Below are positions 1 through 6,312 of a stretch of 15,804 bases of DNA, in pieces. How positions within the stretch are numbered: the first letter of the stretch is position 1; each line of letters begins with the position of its first letter. The notes under the pieces are model-generated. The model saw only the letters and a list, made by a program, of their open reading frames with translations, was not told the DNA's origin and did not search any database. The position numbers and the translations under genes are program-made. Origin of the DNA: an uncultured Clostridia bacterium (lineage in GTDB: Bacteria; Bacillota; Clostridia; Christensenellales; Aristaeellaceae); the NCBI GenBank assembly GCA_934615235.1, contig CAKTTL010000067.1:1-15804 (forward strand), in the 5' to 3' direction.

Positions 1-783
1 GAAATGGAAAAGCTGTCGGATAATAAACGTCTGTCCTATAAAATCGCGTGGAACAAGTTGAAAGAGCTGCATTATCGCCGCATCGATACCATCACCGTAG
101 GCGAGCTTCGGGAGATCGTTTCGGCCAAAGCGCCGACATACTACCCCGCACGTGATATGAAAATCGTGCTGTCGCACCTGTTCAAGCTCGCCGGGGCGGA
201 TCGTGTCGCCGATAAGGATTTACCGTCATTTATCGATTTGCCCGCAAACGCCGAAAAAGAAAAAGAAACCTTTACAGAAGAAGAGCAGTCTTTGCTTTGG
301 AAATCATGGGACAGCGGCGATAAAAATGCCGCGATTCCGTTGATTTTGATTTATACCGGCATGATGCCGGGAGAACTGAACGATATGGACGTCTCCATGA
401 TCGATCTTCCCAATCGAAAAATTACAAACGCCGGTAAGAAAACCAAAATTCGTAAAAAACTTTCGATTCTTCTTCCCGATGATATTTGTCCCGTCATCGA
501 AGAAATTTCGGAAAACGTAACCGGCAAACTCTACTCCATGCACAAAACCAGCTTTTACAAAGCGTATTATGCTGCGCTTGAGCGCGCCGGAATCACGCGT
601 CACCTCTCGCCCTATTGCTGTCGTCACACAACGGCAACGCGTCATGCCATCGATGAAAATACGCCGCCGGAAATTCTTGCCCGCATTATGCGCTGGTCTT
701 CCTCGCGCATGGCAGACAGGTATGTTCATCCTTCCGACGCGAACGCTCTCGCCGCCGTAAACGAGTTGAAAAAGCCCCGTTAA
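1..783 (+). CDS. Tyrosine recombinase / phage-type integrase (5' end outside window)
   Basis: This is a site-specific recombinase of the tyrosine integrase family, which joins mobile-element and host attachment sites. The frame is open to the left edge and the first Met (base 4) falls inside what looks like the core-binding domain, so the gene probably begins upstream. Numbering from that Met, residues 1-75 resemble a core-binding domain and about 88-255 the catalytic domain. The nucleophile Tyr240 (DRYVHP), Arg207 in the CRHTT box and Trp231 at the His/Trp position are present. The first catalytic Arg position (TGxR) is Met121 in TGMMPGEL, and the usual His before CRH is Tyr204. The gene is more AT-rich than its neighbours and ends about 130 bases from the 3' end of a tRNA-Ser gene, the usual place for an element integrase. 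Family assignment is firm; activity and the element's nature (phage, ICE or IME) are unknown. Confidence 0.85.
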   Translation, partial: EMEKLSDNKRLSYKIAWNKLKELHYRRIDTITVGELREIVSAKAPTYYPARDMKIVLSHLFKLAGADRVADKDLPSFIDLPANAEKEKETFTEEEQSLLWKSWDSGDKNAAIPLILIYTGMMPGELNDMDVSMIDLPNRKITNAGKKTKIRKKLSILLPDDICPVIEEISENVTGKLYSMHKTSFYKAYYAALERAGITRHLSPYCCRHTTATRHAIDENTPPEILARIMRWSSSRMADRYVHPSDANALAAVNELKKPR

Positions 784-873
784 AGTGTTGGAAACCATGT
801 TAGAAACAGACAGCAAAAAGCGCTTATTCCAGAGGTTACCCACTCATTCCAGTCCCAAATGAAAGCAAAACAA

Positions 874-913
874 AAAGCCCGAAAACGCTTATTTTGCAAG
901 CATTCCGGGCTTT
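874..913 (-). terminator. Rho-independent terminator after the tRNA-Ser pair
   Basis: AAAGCCCG (874-881) pairs with CGGGCTTT (906-913), and an inner GCTT/AAGC pair closes a short loop. Read on the minus strand, the stem is followed by a T-rich tail (TTTTTGTTTTG), which suits termination just past the tRNA genes. On the plus strand the T run is short, so it would stop integrase transcripts less well. Confidence 0.7.
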
Positions 914-915
914 CA

Positions 916-1004
916 CGGAGAAGATGGGATTTGAACCCATGCCGCACTCATCGCACGCTACTCCCTTAGCAGGGGAGCCCCTTCGGCCACTTGGGTACTT
1001 CTCC
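916..1004 (-). tRNA. tRNA-Ser, anticodon GCU
   Basis: A class II tRNA with a long variable arm, 89 nt. The acceptor stem GGAGAAG/CTTCTCC is perfect and is followed by discriminator G (916), as expected for Ser; CCA is not encoded. The anticodon stem CTCCC/GGGAG closes a loop holding GCT (complement of 968-970), reading AGC/AGU codons. The T loop is TTCAAAT. Its 3' end faces the integrase gene, making it the likely attachment site of the left-hand element. Confidence 0.96.
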
Positions 1005-1012
1005 ATTCCGTA

Positions 1013-1098
1013 CGGAGAGAGAGGGATTCGAACCCCCGGTGCCTTTCGGCATCACTGGTTTTCAAGACCAGCGCCATCAACCCCTCGGCCATCTCTCC
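1013..1098 (-). tRNA. tRNA-Ser, anticodon UGA
   Basis: Class II tRNA of 86 nt with acceptor GGAGAGA/TCTCTCC and discriminator G (1013), no encoded CCA. The anticodon stem CTGGT/ACCAG closes a loop with TGA (complement of 1062-1064), reading UCN codons. The long variable arm and the GTTCGAATC T loop are clear. It lies 8 bases upstream of tRNA-Ser(GCU) and is transcribed first from the promoter at 1116-1144. Confidence 0.96.
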
Positions 1099-1115
1099 TC
1101 AAACCAGCGAAAAGA

Positions 1116-1144
1116 ATTATACCATGCATCTCTCCGCCTGTCAA
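1116..1144 (-). promoter_or_regulatory. Consensus sigma-A promoter of the tRNA-Ser pair
   Basis: On the minus strand TTGACA (1139-1144) and TATAAT (1116-1121) are separated by exactly 17 bases, with TGG just before the -10 (extended -10). Both hexamers are perfect. Transcription should begin near 1109, about 10 bases before the first tRNA. This fits strong, growth-linked tRNA expression. Confidence 0.9.
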
Positions 1145-1165
1145 CCCCATATTTCCAATTTTTAC

Positions 1166-1201
1166 GCGCGGACGGGAAATTGATCGTTCCCCCGTCCGCG
1201 C
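1166..1201. repeat. Perfect 11-bp inverted repeat after psuG
   Basis: GCGCGGACGGG (1166-1176) is the exact reverse complement of CCCGTCCGCGC (1191-1201) across a 14-base loop. It lies just past the psuG stop codon on the minus strand. It could end psuG transcription or protect its 3' end, but neither strand has a T tail, so a classical intrinsic terminator is not shown. Confidence 0.5.
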
Positions 1202-1214
1202 AAAGCTTTGCGCG
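1197..1214. repeat. 18-bp perfect palindrome beside the psuG stop
   Basis: CGCGCAAAGCTTTGCGCG is a perfect 18-bp palindrome. Its left end shares five bases with the 3' arm of the hairpin at 1166-1201, so in RNA the two folds exclude each other. It ends two bases from the psuG stop codon (1217-1219). Function unknown; it may be part of a 3'-end structure. Confidence 0.5.
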
Positions 1215-1216
1215 CC

Positions 1217-2122
1217 TTACAGCGCCGCCGCAATTTTCGAAGCCAGGCGTACGTTGTTGAGCACCAGCTTGATATTGGACTCGAGGCTGTCGCCGCCGGT
1301 CAGATCCTTGATGCGCGCCAGCAGGAAGGGCGTAATCTTCTTGCCGTGGACGCCCTGCTCGTCGGCCTCGCGCAGCGCCTGCTCGATGGCCGCGTCGATG
1401 CGCGCCTTGTCCATGCTGTACTTTTCCTCGATGGGGTTGGTCACGAGCATGCCGCCCGGATAGCCCATGCCGCGCTGCGCGCGGATCGCCGCCGCAACCT
1501 CTTCGGGGGTATCCATGCGATAATCCACGCTGAAGCCGCTCTGGCGCGTGTAGAACGCGGGCAGCTCGTTCGTGCCGTAACCGATGACCGGCACGCCCTT
1601 GGTCTCGAGATATTCGAGCGTCAGGCCCAGATCGAGGATGCTCTTCGCGCCCGCGCAGACGACGGCGACCGGCGTATGGGACAGTTCGTCCAGGTCGGCG
1701 GAAATATCCATCGTCTTTTCAGCGCCGCGGTGCACGCCCCCCACGCCGCCGGTCGCGAACACGCGGATGCCGGCCATCGCGGCGATGATCATCGTCGCGG
1801 CGACGGTCGTCGCGCCGTCCTGCTTGCGGCTGACGAGAATGGGCAGATCGCGGCGGCTGGCCTTGGCCACGCTCGTCCCCGCCTTGCCCAGGTATTCAAT
1901 CTGGTCTTCGGTCAGGCCCGCGCAAAGCTTGCCGCCGATAACGGCGATGGTCGCCGGCTCCGCGCCGTTTTCACGCGCCGTGCGCTCGCACAGAAGCGCC
2001 GTTTCCACGTTCTGCGGATAGGGCATGCCGTGGCTGATGATCGTGCTTTCCAGCGCGATGACAGGCCGTCCTTCGTCCAGCGCCTTTTGAACTGCGGGCG
2101 ATATCTGCAAATATTCGTTCAT
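1217..2122 (-). CDS. psuG: Pseudouridine-5'-phosphate glycosidase
   Basis: PsuG cleaves the C-glycosidic bond of pseudouridine 5'-phosphate to uracil and ribose 5-phosphate, salvaging pseudouridine from RNA turnover. The 301-residue product has the full family layout: N-terminal ALESTIISHGMP (about 23-34), VIGGKLCAGL (61-70), the VFATGGVGGVHRGA loop (121-134), and CAGAKSILDL with Lys160, which corresponds to the catalytic lysine. Length matches the roughly 300 residues usual for the family. The ATG at 2122 has a strong GGGAGG site ten bases upstream; the longer open frame lacks such a signal. No pseudouridine kinase (psuK) or transporter lies next to it here, so the kinase must be elsewhere or the substrate must arrive already phosphorylated. 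It diverges from the sigma-factor operon. Confidence 0.95.
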   Translation of the reverse strand: MNEYLQISPAVQKALDEGRPVIALESTIISHGMPYPQNVETALLCERTARENGAEPATIAVIGGKLCAGLTEDQIEYLGKAGTSVAKASRRDLPILVSRKQDGATTVAATMIIAAMAGIRVFATGGVGGVHRGAEKTMDISADLDELSHTPVAVVCAGAKSILDLGLTLEYLETKGVPVIGYGTNELPAFYTRQSGFSVDYRMDTPEEVAAAIRAQRGMGYPGGMLVTNPIEEKYSMDKARIDAAIEQALREADEQGVHGKKITPFLLARIKDLTGGDSLESNIKLVLNNVRLASKIAAAL

Positions 2123-2212
2123 TTCTCTTTTACCTCCCGTTGACATATGCCTTGCGGCAAATCTATTTATTCTCGCCCAAATGCGTTTTTCCTTCCCTTT
2201 TTCGCCTGGAAA

Positions 2213-2221
2213 TGCTATAAT
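2213..2221 (+). promoter_or_regulatory. Extended -10 promoter of the anti-sigma/sigma/division operon
   Basis: TGCTATAAT is an extended -10 with a perfect hexamer (2216-2221). The -35 position 17 bases upstream (2193-2198, TTCCCT) matches the consensus poorly, as is common when TGn is present. Transcription would start near 2228, about 30 bases before the anti-sigma gene. Confidence 0.6.
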
Positions 2222-2258
2222 ACTATGTTCTTGCAAATCCTCCCGATTAGGAGACGCT

Positions 2259-2651
2259 ATGAAAGACGAATTTTTGCTGCAAATTCCCGCAAAACAGAGC
2301 ATGGTGCTGGTCGCCCGCATGGCGCTGGCCGGTTTCCTGGCGCAGTGTGGCGCGGACGTGGATACGCTCGAGGACGTGCGCACCGCCTGCGACGAAGCGT
2401 GCTACTATTTGATCCATCAGCCGCGCCCTGCGCGGCAAATTGCCGTCCATGCCGAATACGACGGCGAATGGGCGCGCATCGCGTTCGAAGCGGAACGTGA
2501 AGACGGCCGCGCCGCCTGCGAAAGCGCGGACGATCCCGAAATCGCGCGCGGCATCCTTTCGCTGCTCGTCAGCGACGCTTCCCTGGAGGCGGATCGCGTA
2601 ACGCTGCGCCTGCGCCCCTCTTTCCCTGCGGGAGGCGGCAATGATCGATAA
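2259..2651 (+). CDS. SpoIIAB/RsbW-like anti-sigma factor with degenerate ATP site
   Basis: A 130-residue protein of the GHKL-fold anti-sigma family, whose members hold a SigB/SigF-type sigma factor inactive. The start ATGAAAGAC follows TTAGGAGA by a normal distance; an earlier in-frame start lacks a good site. It appears to align without gaps to my recollection of B. subtilis SpoIIAB over the first 50 residues: Arg20 (a sigma/SpoIIAA contact in SpoIIAB) and Glu46 are kept, but the Mg-binding Asn50 is Tyr50 (DEACYY). The DxGxG and GxG ATP-lid motifs are not recognisable in 78-110. It may therefore bind its sigma without ATP or kinase activity. It overlaps the sigma gene by 11 bases, the hallmark of a paired regulator. 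No anti-anti-sigma gene is present. Confidence 0.75.
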   Translation: MKDEFLLQIPAKQSMVLVARMALAGFLAQCGADVDTLEDVRTACDEACYYLIHQPRPARQIAVHAEYDGEWARIAFEAEREDGRAACESADDPEIARGILSLLVSDASLEADRVTLRLRPSFPAGGGNDR

Positions 2652-3369
2652 AGACGCGCTCTGGCAGGCCTATCTGCAGACGCCCACCACGCGGAACCGC
2701 AACGCCGTCGCTGAAGCGTATCTGTATCTGGCGCAGGCCGTCGCGCGGCGCTTCGCCGGGCGCGGCGTCGAGACGCAGGATCTGACGCAGGTCGCGTCTC
2801 TCGCGCTTCTGCACGCTATCGAGCGCTACGACGCCGGCAAGGGCCTGAAATTCACCACCTTCGCCGTGCCGACGATCGCGGGCGAGGTGCGCAATTATCT
2901 GCGCGATAAGGGCAATCTTGTGCGCCTGCCGCGCAGCGCGAGCGAGCTGCTGCTGCGCGTGCACAAGGCGCGCGAAACGCATTTCCGCGAAACCGGCCGC
3001 GAGCCCTCCGTGCAGGAGCTTTCCGAACAGCTGGGCGTTTCGGCGGACGCGATTCTTTCCGCGCTGGAAATGCGGTCGAACGCGATCCCCGTTTCGCTGG
3101 ACGCGACGCTTGACGACGACGGCCCGACGCTTGCCGACCAGCTCGGCGCAGAGGAAACAGAATTCGGCCGGCTCGAGGGCGAGGACGCCGTCGACAGCCT
3201 GCTGCGCGCCCTGCCCGAACCGCTGCCGACGGTTCTGAAGGCGCGCTACTTTGAAAACAAAAACCAGCGGGAAATCGCCGCCGCGCTCGGCGTGTCGCAG
3301 ATGCAGGTTTCCCGGCTGGAGCGCAGGGCCATCGCGCTTCTGCGCGAAAAGCGAGAGGAGATTCTATGA
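2641..3369 (+). CDS. RNA polymerase sigma factor, SigB/SigF/SigG type
   Basis: A group 3 sigma-70 factor of 242 residues. Region 2 (about 22-92) includes the core-binding and -10 recognition segments (QDLTQVASLALLHAIERYD, FTTFAVPTIAGEVRNYLRD). Region 3 covers about 95-160, and region 4 (185-240) has the -35 helix-turn-helix QREIAAALGVSQMQVSRLE. This matches the SigB/F/G group rather than SigA or SigE. It lacks the N-terminal anti-sigma-binding motif I remember for SigG, so I do not assign it to a sporulation sigma. GGGAGG inside the 3' end of the anti-sigma gene serves as its ribosome site. Its position ahead of the ylm division genes recalls sigG in B. subtilis. It is presumably controlled by the protein encoded just upstream; its regulon cannot be seen here. 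Confidence 0.88.
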   Translation: MIDKDALWQAYLQTPTTRNRNAVAEAYLYLAQAVARRFAGRGVETQDLTQVASLALLHAIERYDAGKGLKFTTFAVPTIAGEVRNYLRDKGNLVRLPRSASELLLRVHKARETHFRETGREPSVQELSEQLGVSADAILSALEMRSNAIPVSLDATLDDDGPTLADQLGAEETEFGRLEGEDAVDSLLRALPEPLPTVLKARYFENKNQREIAAALGVSQMQVSRLERRAIALLREKREEIL

Positions 3370-4565
3370 GGGGCAGAAGAAAAAAACGCCGCGTCGCGTT
3401 TCGGTTTTACGTGCTGCTGTTCGTCGCGCTGTGCGTGTTCCTGTACGCCGGCTATCTCGCCATCAGCAGCATGTTCACCAAGACGGCCGTCATCACCGCG
3501 GGCGATATGGGCAACCAGTACCACGCCAACGCCGTCGTCGTGCGCAACGAGGCGCTGACAACCGCCGAGGGTCTGACGAGCATCACCTACTACGCCGACG
3601 AGGGTGAAATCGTCTACAAAGGCAACAAAATCGCCGAAATCTATTCCACCGGCTACAGCCAGACGGACATGAACAAGCTGCTCAACATCCGCTCGCAGAT
3701 CAAGGCGCAGCACAAGGCGCTCGCGGCCTCCTCCTACACCGACCTGCAGCTGGACCGGATGAACACGAACGTTCTTTCCATCGCGGCGGATATTCGCAGC
3801 GTGGCGCGCAAGGAAGCGACGGGCAACCTGCTCAACCTCATGCGCCAGATGGATACGGCCATGGCCAACCGGCAAAGCTACCTCAAAACCAAATACGCGT
3901 CCGATCAGAACCTGTCCAACCTCTACCGCGACGAATCGTCCCTGCTGAAGAAAATCGCAAGCTGGACGATCACCTACATCGCCGACAGCGACTGCATCGT
4001 CAGCTTCTATACCGACGGCTATGAAAACGCGCTCCCCTTCGATACGGCCGACGAAATCACAGCCGGTCAGATTCGCGCCGTTCTCAACGGCGACGATCCG
4101 CAATCCACCGCCGCCGAACGCGGCCGCACGCCCGTTTTCCGCACGGTGCAAAACGGCAGCTGGTATCTCATGCTGCTGACGAACGACAAAAACTGGAACC
4201 CCGTCACCGGCCAGTCCTACAAGGTGCAGCTGGAAGGCTTCGACGATACCGTCTTCGACGCGACGGTGACCAGCTTCGCCCGCTCCGGCTCGGAGCTTCT
4301 GGTGCGCATGTCCGTCCCCGCCAAGGTGCGCGCGGTGCTCAACACCCGCACGGCCAAGGCGACGGTCGGCGAGCTGTACGTCTCCGGCCTGCAGGTACCG
4401 CTCAACGCGCTGCGCCAGCAAAACGGCGAAACCGGCGTGGTGCTCACCGATAACGGCGGCCTGTTCGTCCCGGTCGACGTGGTGATGCAGGATAACCGCA
4501 ACGCGGTCATCGTTCCCAAGTCCGTCGGCGCGCTGTCCGAGGGGCAGAAGGTGCTCCTCTTCTGA
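3366..4565 (+). CDS. HlyD-like membrane-anchored protein
   Basis: A 399-residue protein with a positively charged N-terminus (RGRRKKRR), one membrane segment (about 11-33), and an outer part that looks like a HlyD/membrane-fusion protein: a lipoyl-like beta region (about 40-95), a helical, probably coiled-coil stretch (100-200), then beta-rich segments ending in VPKSVGALSEGQKVLLF, a typical HlyD-family C-terminal pattern. Its start overlaps the sigma stop by four bases (ATGA), so the two are translationally coupled. HlyD-like genes are, as I recall, frequent next to yggS-sepF in Clostridia, which argues for a division or envelope role rather than export. No ABC transporter partner is present. 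The general fold is likely; the function is unknown. Confidence 0.7.
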   Translation: MRGRRKKRRVAFRFYVLLFVALCVFLYAGYLAISSMFTKTAVITAGDMGNQYHANAVVVRNEALTTAEGLTSITYYADEGEIVYKGNKIAEIYSTGYSQTDMNKLLNIRSQIKAQHKALAASSYTDLQLDRMNTNVLSIAADIRSVARKEATGNLLNLMRQMDTAMANRQSYLKTKYASDQNLSNLYRDESSLLKKIASWTITYIADSDCIVSFYTDGYENALPFDTADEITAGQIRAVLNGDDPQSTAAERGRTPVFRTVQNGSWYLMLLTNDKNWNPVTGQSYKVQLEGFDDTVFDATVTSFARSGSELLVRMSVPAKVRAVLNTRTAKATVGELYVSGLQVPLNALRQQNGETGVVLTDNGGLFVPVDVVMQDNRNAVIVPKSVGALSEGQKVLLF

Positions 4566-4580
4566 GAGGGAGGGATCGAA

Positions 4581-5276
4581 ATGGAAGACCGGCTGGAAAT
4601 TCTTTCCAATGTAAAATCCATTCAGGATGCGCTGCCCGCTTTCAGCCGCGATCCGCAGCATCCGCCGCGCCTCCTCGCGGTTACGAAAACGCAGCCTGTG
4701 GAGCGTATTCTTCCCCTGCGCGAGGCCGGGATTCTCGCCGTCGGCGAAAACCATGCGCAGGAAATTTTGGAAAAATATCCCGCTTTGGCCGCCGATTTTG
4801 AAATTCATATGATTGGAAGGTTGCAAACAAACAAAATTAAATATATAATAAACCGAGTATGCCTTGTTCAATCGCTGGACAGCATGCATCTGGCGCAGGC
4901 GCTGGACGCGAAGGCGCAGGCGGCGGGCGTCCGCATGCCGGTGCTTTTGCAGGTGAATATCGGCCGCGAGGCGCAAAAGGGCGGCCTGCCGCCCGAAGAA
5001 GCGCTCCCCTTCGCCCGCGAATGCGCGAAGCTGCCGGGGCTTGCGGTGCGCGGGCTGATGACCGTCCTGCCCAAGGCGGACGATCCGGAAACCGTGCGGC
5101 CGCTTTTCCGCGACATGCGCGAGCTGTTCGAGCGGTTGCAGGCCGAAGCGATTGCAGGCGTCGATTGCCGCGAGCTGTCGATGGGCATGTCGCACGATTG
5201 GCGCGTCGCCGCGCAGGAAGGCGCGACGATGATTCGCATCGGCACGGCGATCTTTGGCGAAAGAAAGTATCACTGA
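4581..5276 (+). CDS. yggS: YggS/YlmE family pyridoxal-phosphate homeostasis protein
   Basis: A 231-residue, single-domain TIM-barrel protein of the YggS/PROSC family, which binds pyridoxal 5'-phosphate and buffers vitamin B6 and amino-acid pools without a known enzymatic activity. Visible signatures are AVTKTQP with the PLP-binding Lys36, GENHAQE (55-61), HMIGRLQTNK (76-85) and the C-terminal phosphate-binding stretch LSMGMSHDW followed by RIGTAIFGER. The start follows GAGGGAGGG. It is the ylmE position of the Gram-positive ylm cluster, 11 bases before sepF. Codons around residues 78-92 are unusually AT-rich and include consecutive ATA codons because this DNA also carries a strong promoter (4821-4849). 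Confidence 0.95.
   Translation: MEDRLEILSNVKSIQDALPAFSRDPQHPPRLLAVTKTQPVERILPLREAGILAVGENHAQEILEKYPALAADFEIHMIGRLQTNKIKYIINRVCLVQSLDSMHLAQALDAKAQAAGVRMPVLLQVNIGREAQKGGLPPEEALPFARECAKLPGLAVRGLMTVLPKADDPETVRPLFRDMRELFERLQAEAIAGVDCRELSMGMSHDWRVAAQEGATMIRIGTAIFGERKYH
4821..4849 (+). promoter_or_regulatory. Intragenic sigma-A promoter inside yggS
   Basis: TTGCAA (4821-4826), a 17-base spacer and a perfect TATAAT (4844-4849) lie within the yggS reading frame in an AT-rich island of a GC-rich gene. Transcription would begin near 4856, giving sepF and the downstream genes a source independent of the sigma-factor promoter, with a leader of over 400 bases. Confidence 0.65.
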
Positions 5277-5287
5277 AGGAGGAAACT

Positions 5288-6016
5288 ATGGCGTTTTCCG
5301 ATGTGCTGCAGACCCTGGGGCGGGTAATCGGCCTGTTCCCGGGCGATAATGACGAAAGTAATTACAGGAACGACTCGCGCTACGACGATTATCCGCAGGG
5401 CGGGGATTCCTACCAGGAGCAGCCGGAAGAGCCCTCCTACGACGAACCCGTATACGAAAGCGGCTACGGCGACAGCGGCGCTTACGGCCGTGCGGGCGCG
5501 CGGCTGCGCCAGCCCTCGCGGCGCGCTTCGCGCTTTGCCGAACGCGAGCGCGAGCAGCAGCGTTACGAACAGCCCCGCCAGCCGCAGCCGGCGCGCGGCT
5601 ATCGCCAGGAGCGCGCGGAGCAGACGCGCTTCCAGCGCCCGGGCAACGTCATCGATATGCCCGAACGCGGCCGCGAATACGACTCCCCGCTTCCCAAGGC
5701 GCAGTCCGTCCAGACCGGCACGATCATTTTCTGCGTACGCCGCAAGGACGACAGTTCGCAGATCATCAACTACCTGCTTGAAGGGCTGAACGTCATCCTC
5801 AACTTTGAAGAGGTGGACGACGCGCAGTGCCAGCGCGTGCTGGATATGGTTTCCGGCGCGGCGTTCGCGCTGCGCGGCTCGGTCGAGCGCATTTCCCACA
5901 GGAACTATCTCGTCGCCCCTACCGGCGTGGAAATCGTGCGGCCCGAGGCTTCCGCCCGCGCCGCGCGCGAAGCGCGGGAAACCCGCGACGCGTCCGCCGG
6001 TTACGGCGCATGGTAA
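5288..6016 (+). CDS. sepF: Cell division protein SepF with unusually long linker
   Basis: SepF tethers FtsZ filaments to the membrane and helps form the septum. The 242-residue product has an N-terminal amphipathic helix (MAFSDVLQTLGRVIGLF, 1-17) for membrane binding and a C-terminal SepF domain (about 143-218) with TIIFCVRRKDDSSQI, VILNFEEVDD, QRVLDMVSGAAFALRG and a closing YLVAPTGVEI. Between them is a linker of about 120 residues, acidic and Tyr-rich at first (19-60) and Arg/Gln-rich later (68-120). B. subtilis SepF is about 150 residues with a much shorter linker. A further basic/Ala tail follows the domain (218-242). The start is set by AGGAGG seven bases upstream; it follows yggS by 11 bases and precedes ylmG by 17. 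Confidence 0.93.
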   Translation: MAFSDVLQTLGRVIGLFPGDNDESNYRNDSRYDDYPQGGDSYQEQPEEPSYDEPVYESGYGDSGAYGRAGARLRQPSRRASRFAEREREQQRYEQPRQPQPARGYRQERAEQTRFQRPGNVIDMPERGREYDSPLPKAQSVQTGTIIFCVRRKDDSSQIINYLLEGLNVILNFEEVDDAQCQRVLDMVSGAAFALRGSVERISHRNYLVAPTGVEIVRPEASARAAREARETRDASAGYGAW

Positions 6017-6033
6017 ACCGATAAGGAGAAGCA

Positions 6034-6312
6034 ATGGTTCTTTACGCAATCTATCAGGGATGCTATTACTTCCTCGAAATTCTGCGCTACGCGCTGCTGA
6101 TTTACTGCATCCTCAGCTGGTTCGTTTCCCCGTGGAACAAGGTGATGCAGTTTTTCGGCAAAATTGCAAACCCGATGCTCGACTGGATCCGGCCGCTGAT
6201 CCGCCGCATCTTTCCCAATCTGCCGATCGACCTGAGCGCGATCGTCGTCTTTTTCCTGCTCAACCTCGCGCAGCGGCTGCTGTACCGGCTTTATGTCCTC
6301 CTCGCGTTCTGA
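6034..6312 (+). CDS. ylmG: YggT/YlmG family membrane protein
   Basis: A 92-residue integral membrane protein of the YGGT family with two membrane segments (about 10-32 and 66-90) joined by a cytosolic-type loop holding the conserved MLDWIRPLIRRIFP stretch. Family members sit in the sepF-divIVA cluster of Gram-positives and in chloroplasts and affect division or membrane organisation, with no defined biochemical activity. The start has AAGGAG nine bases upstream. Its 3' end overlaps ylmH by 20 bases, so the pair is probably co-translated. Confidence 0.92.
   Translation: MVLYAIYQGCYYFLEILRYALLIYCILSWFVSPWNKVMQFFGKIANPMLDWIRPLIRRIFPNLPIDLSAIVVFFLLNLAQRLLYRLYVLLAF

Noticed and set aside
2141..2165. 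Short dyad TTGCGGCAA upstream of psuG as an operator
   Set aside because: Only four paired bases per side, which is expected by chance in this GC-rich sequence.
2123..2383. Longer N-terminal version of the psuG product starting at 2383
   Set aside because: The extra residues have no family similarity, overlap the promoter and start of the divergent anti-sigma gene, and lack a ribosome site; the ATG at 2122 has GGGAGG.
3246..5273. 675-codon open frame on the minus strand opposite the sigma, HlyD-like and yggS genes
   Set aside because: It is His/Arg/Gly/Val-rich with no domain signal and mirrors three recognisable plus-strand genes; GC-rich third positions create such long antisense frames.
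5288..6016. CRISPR-like or tandem DNA repeat in the sepF linker region
   Set aside because: The low complexity is at the protein level (Glu, Gln, Arg, Tyr); no regular DNA repeat unit or spacer pattern is seen.
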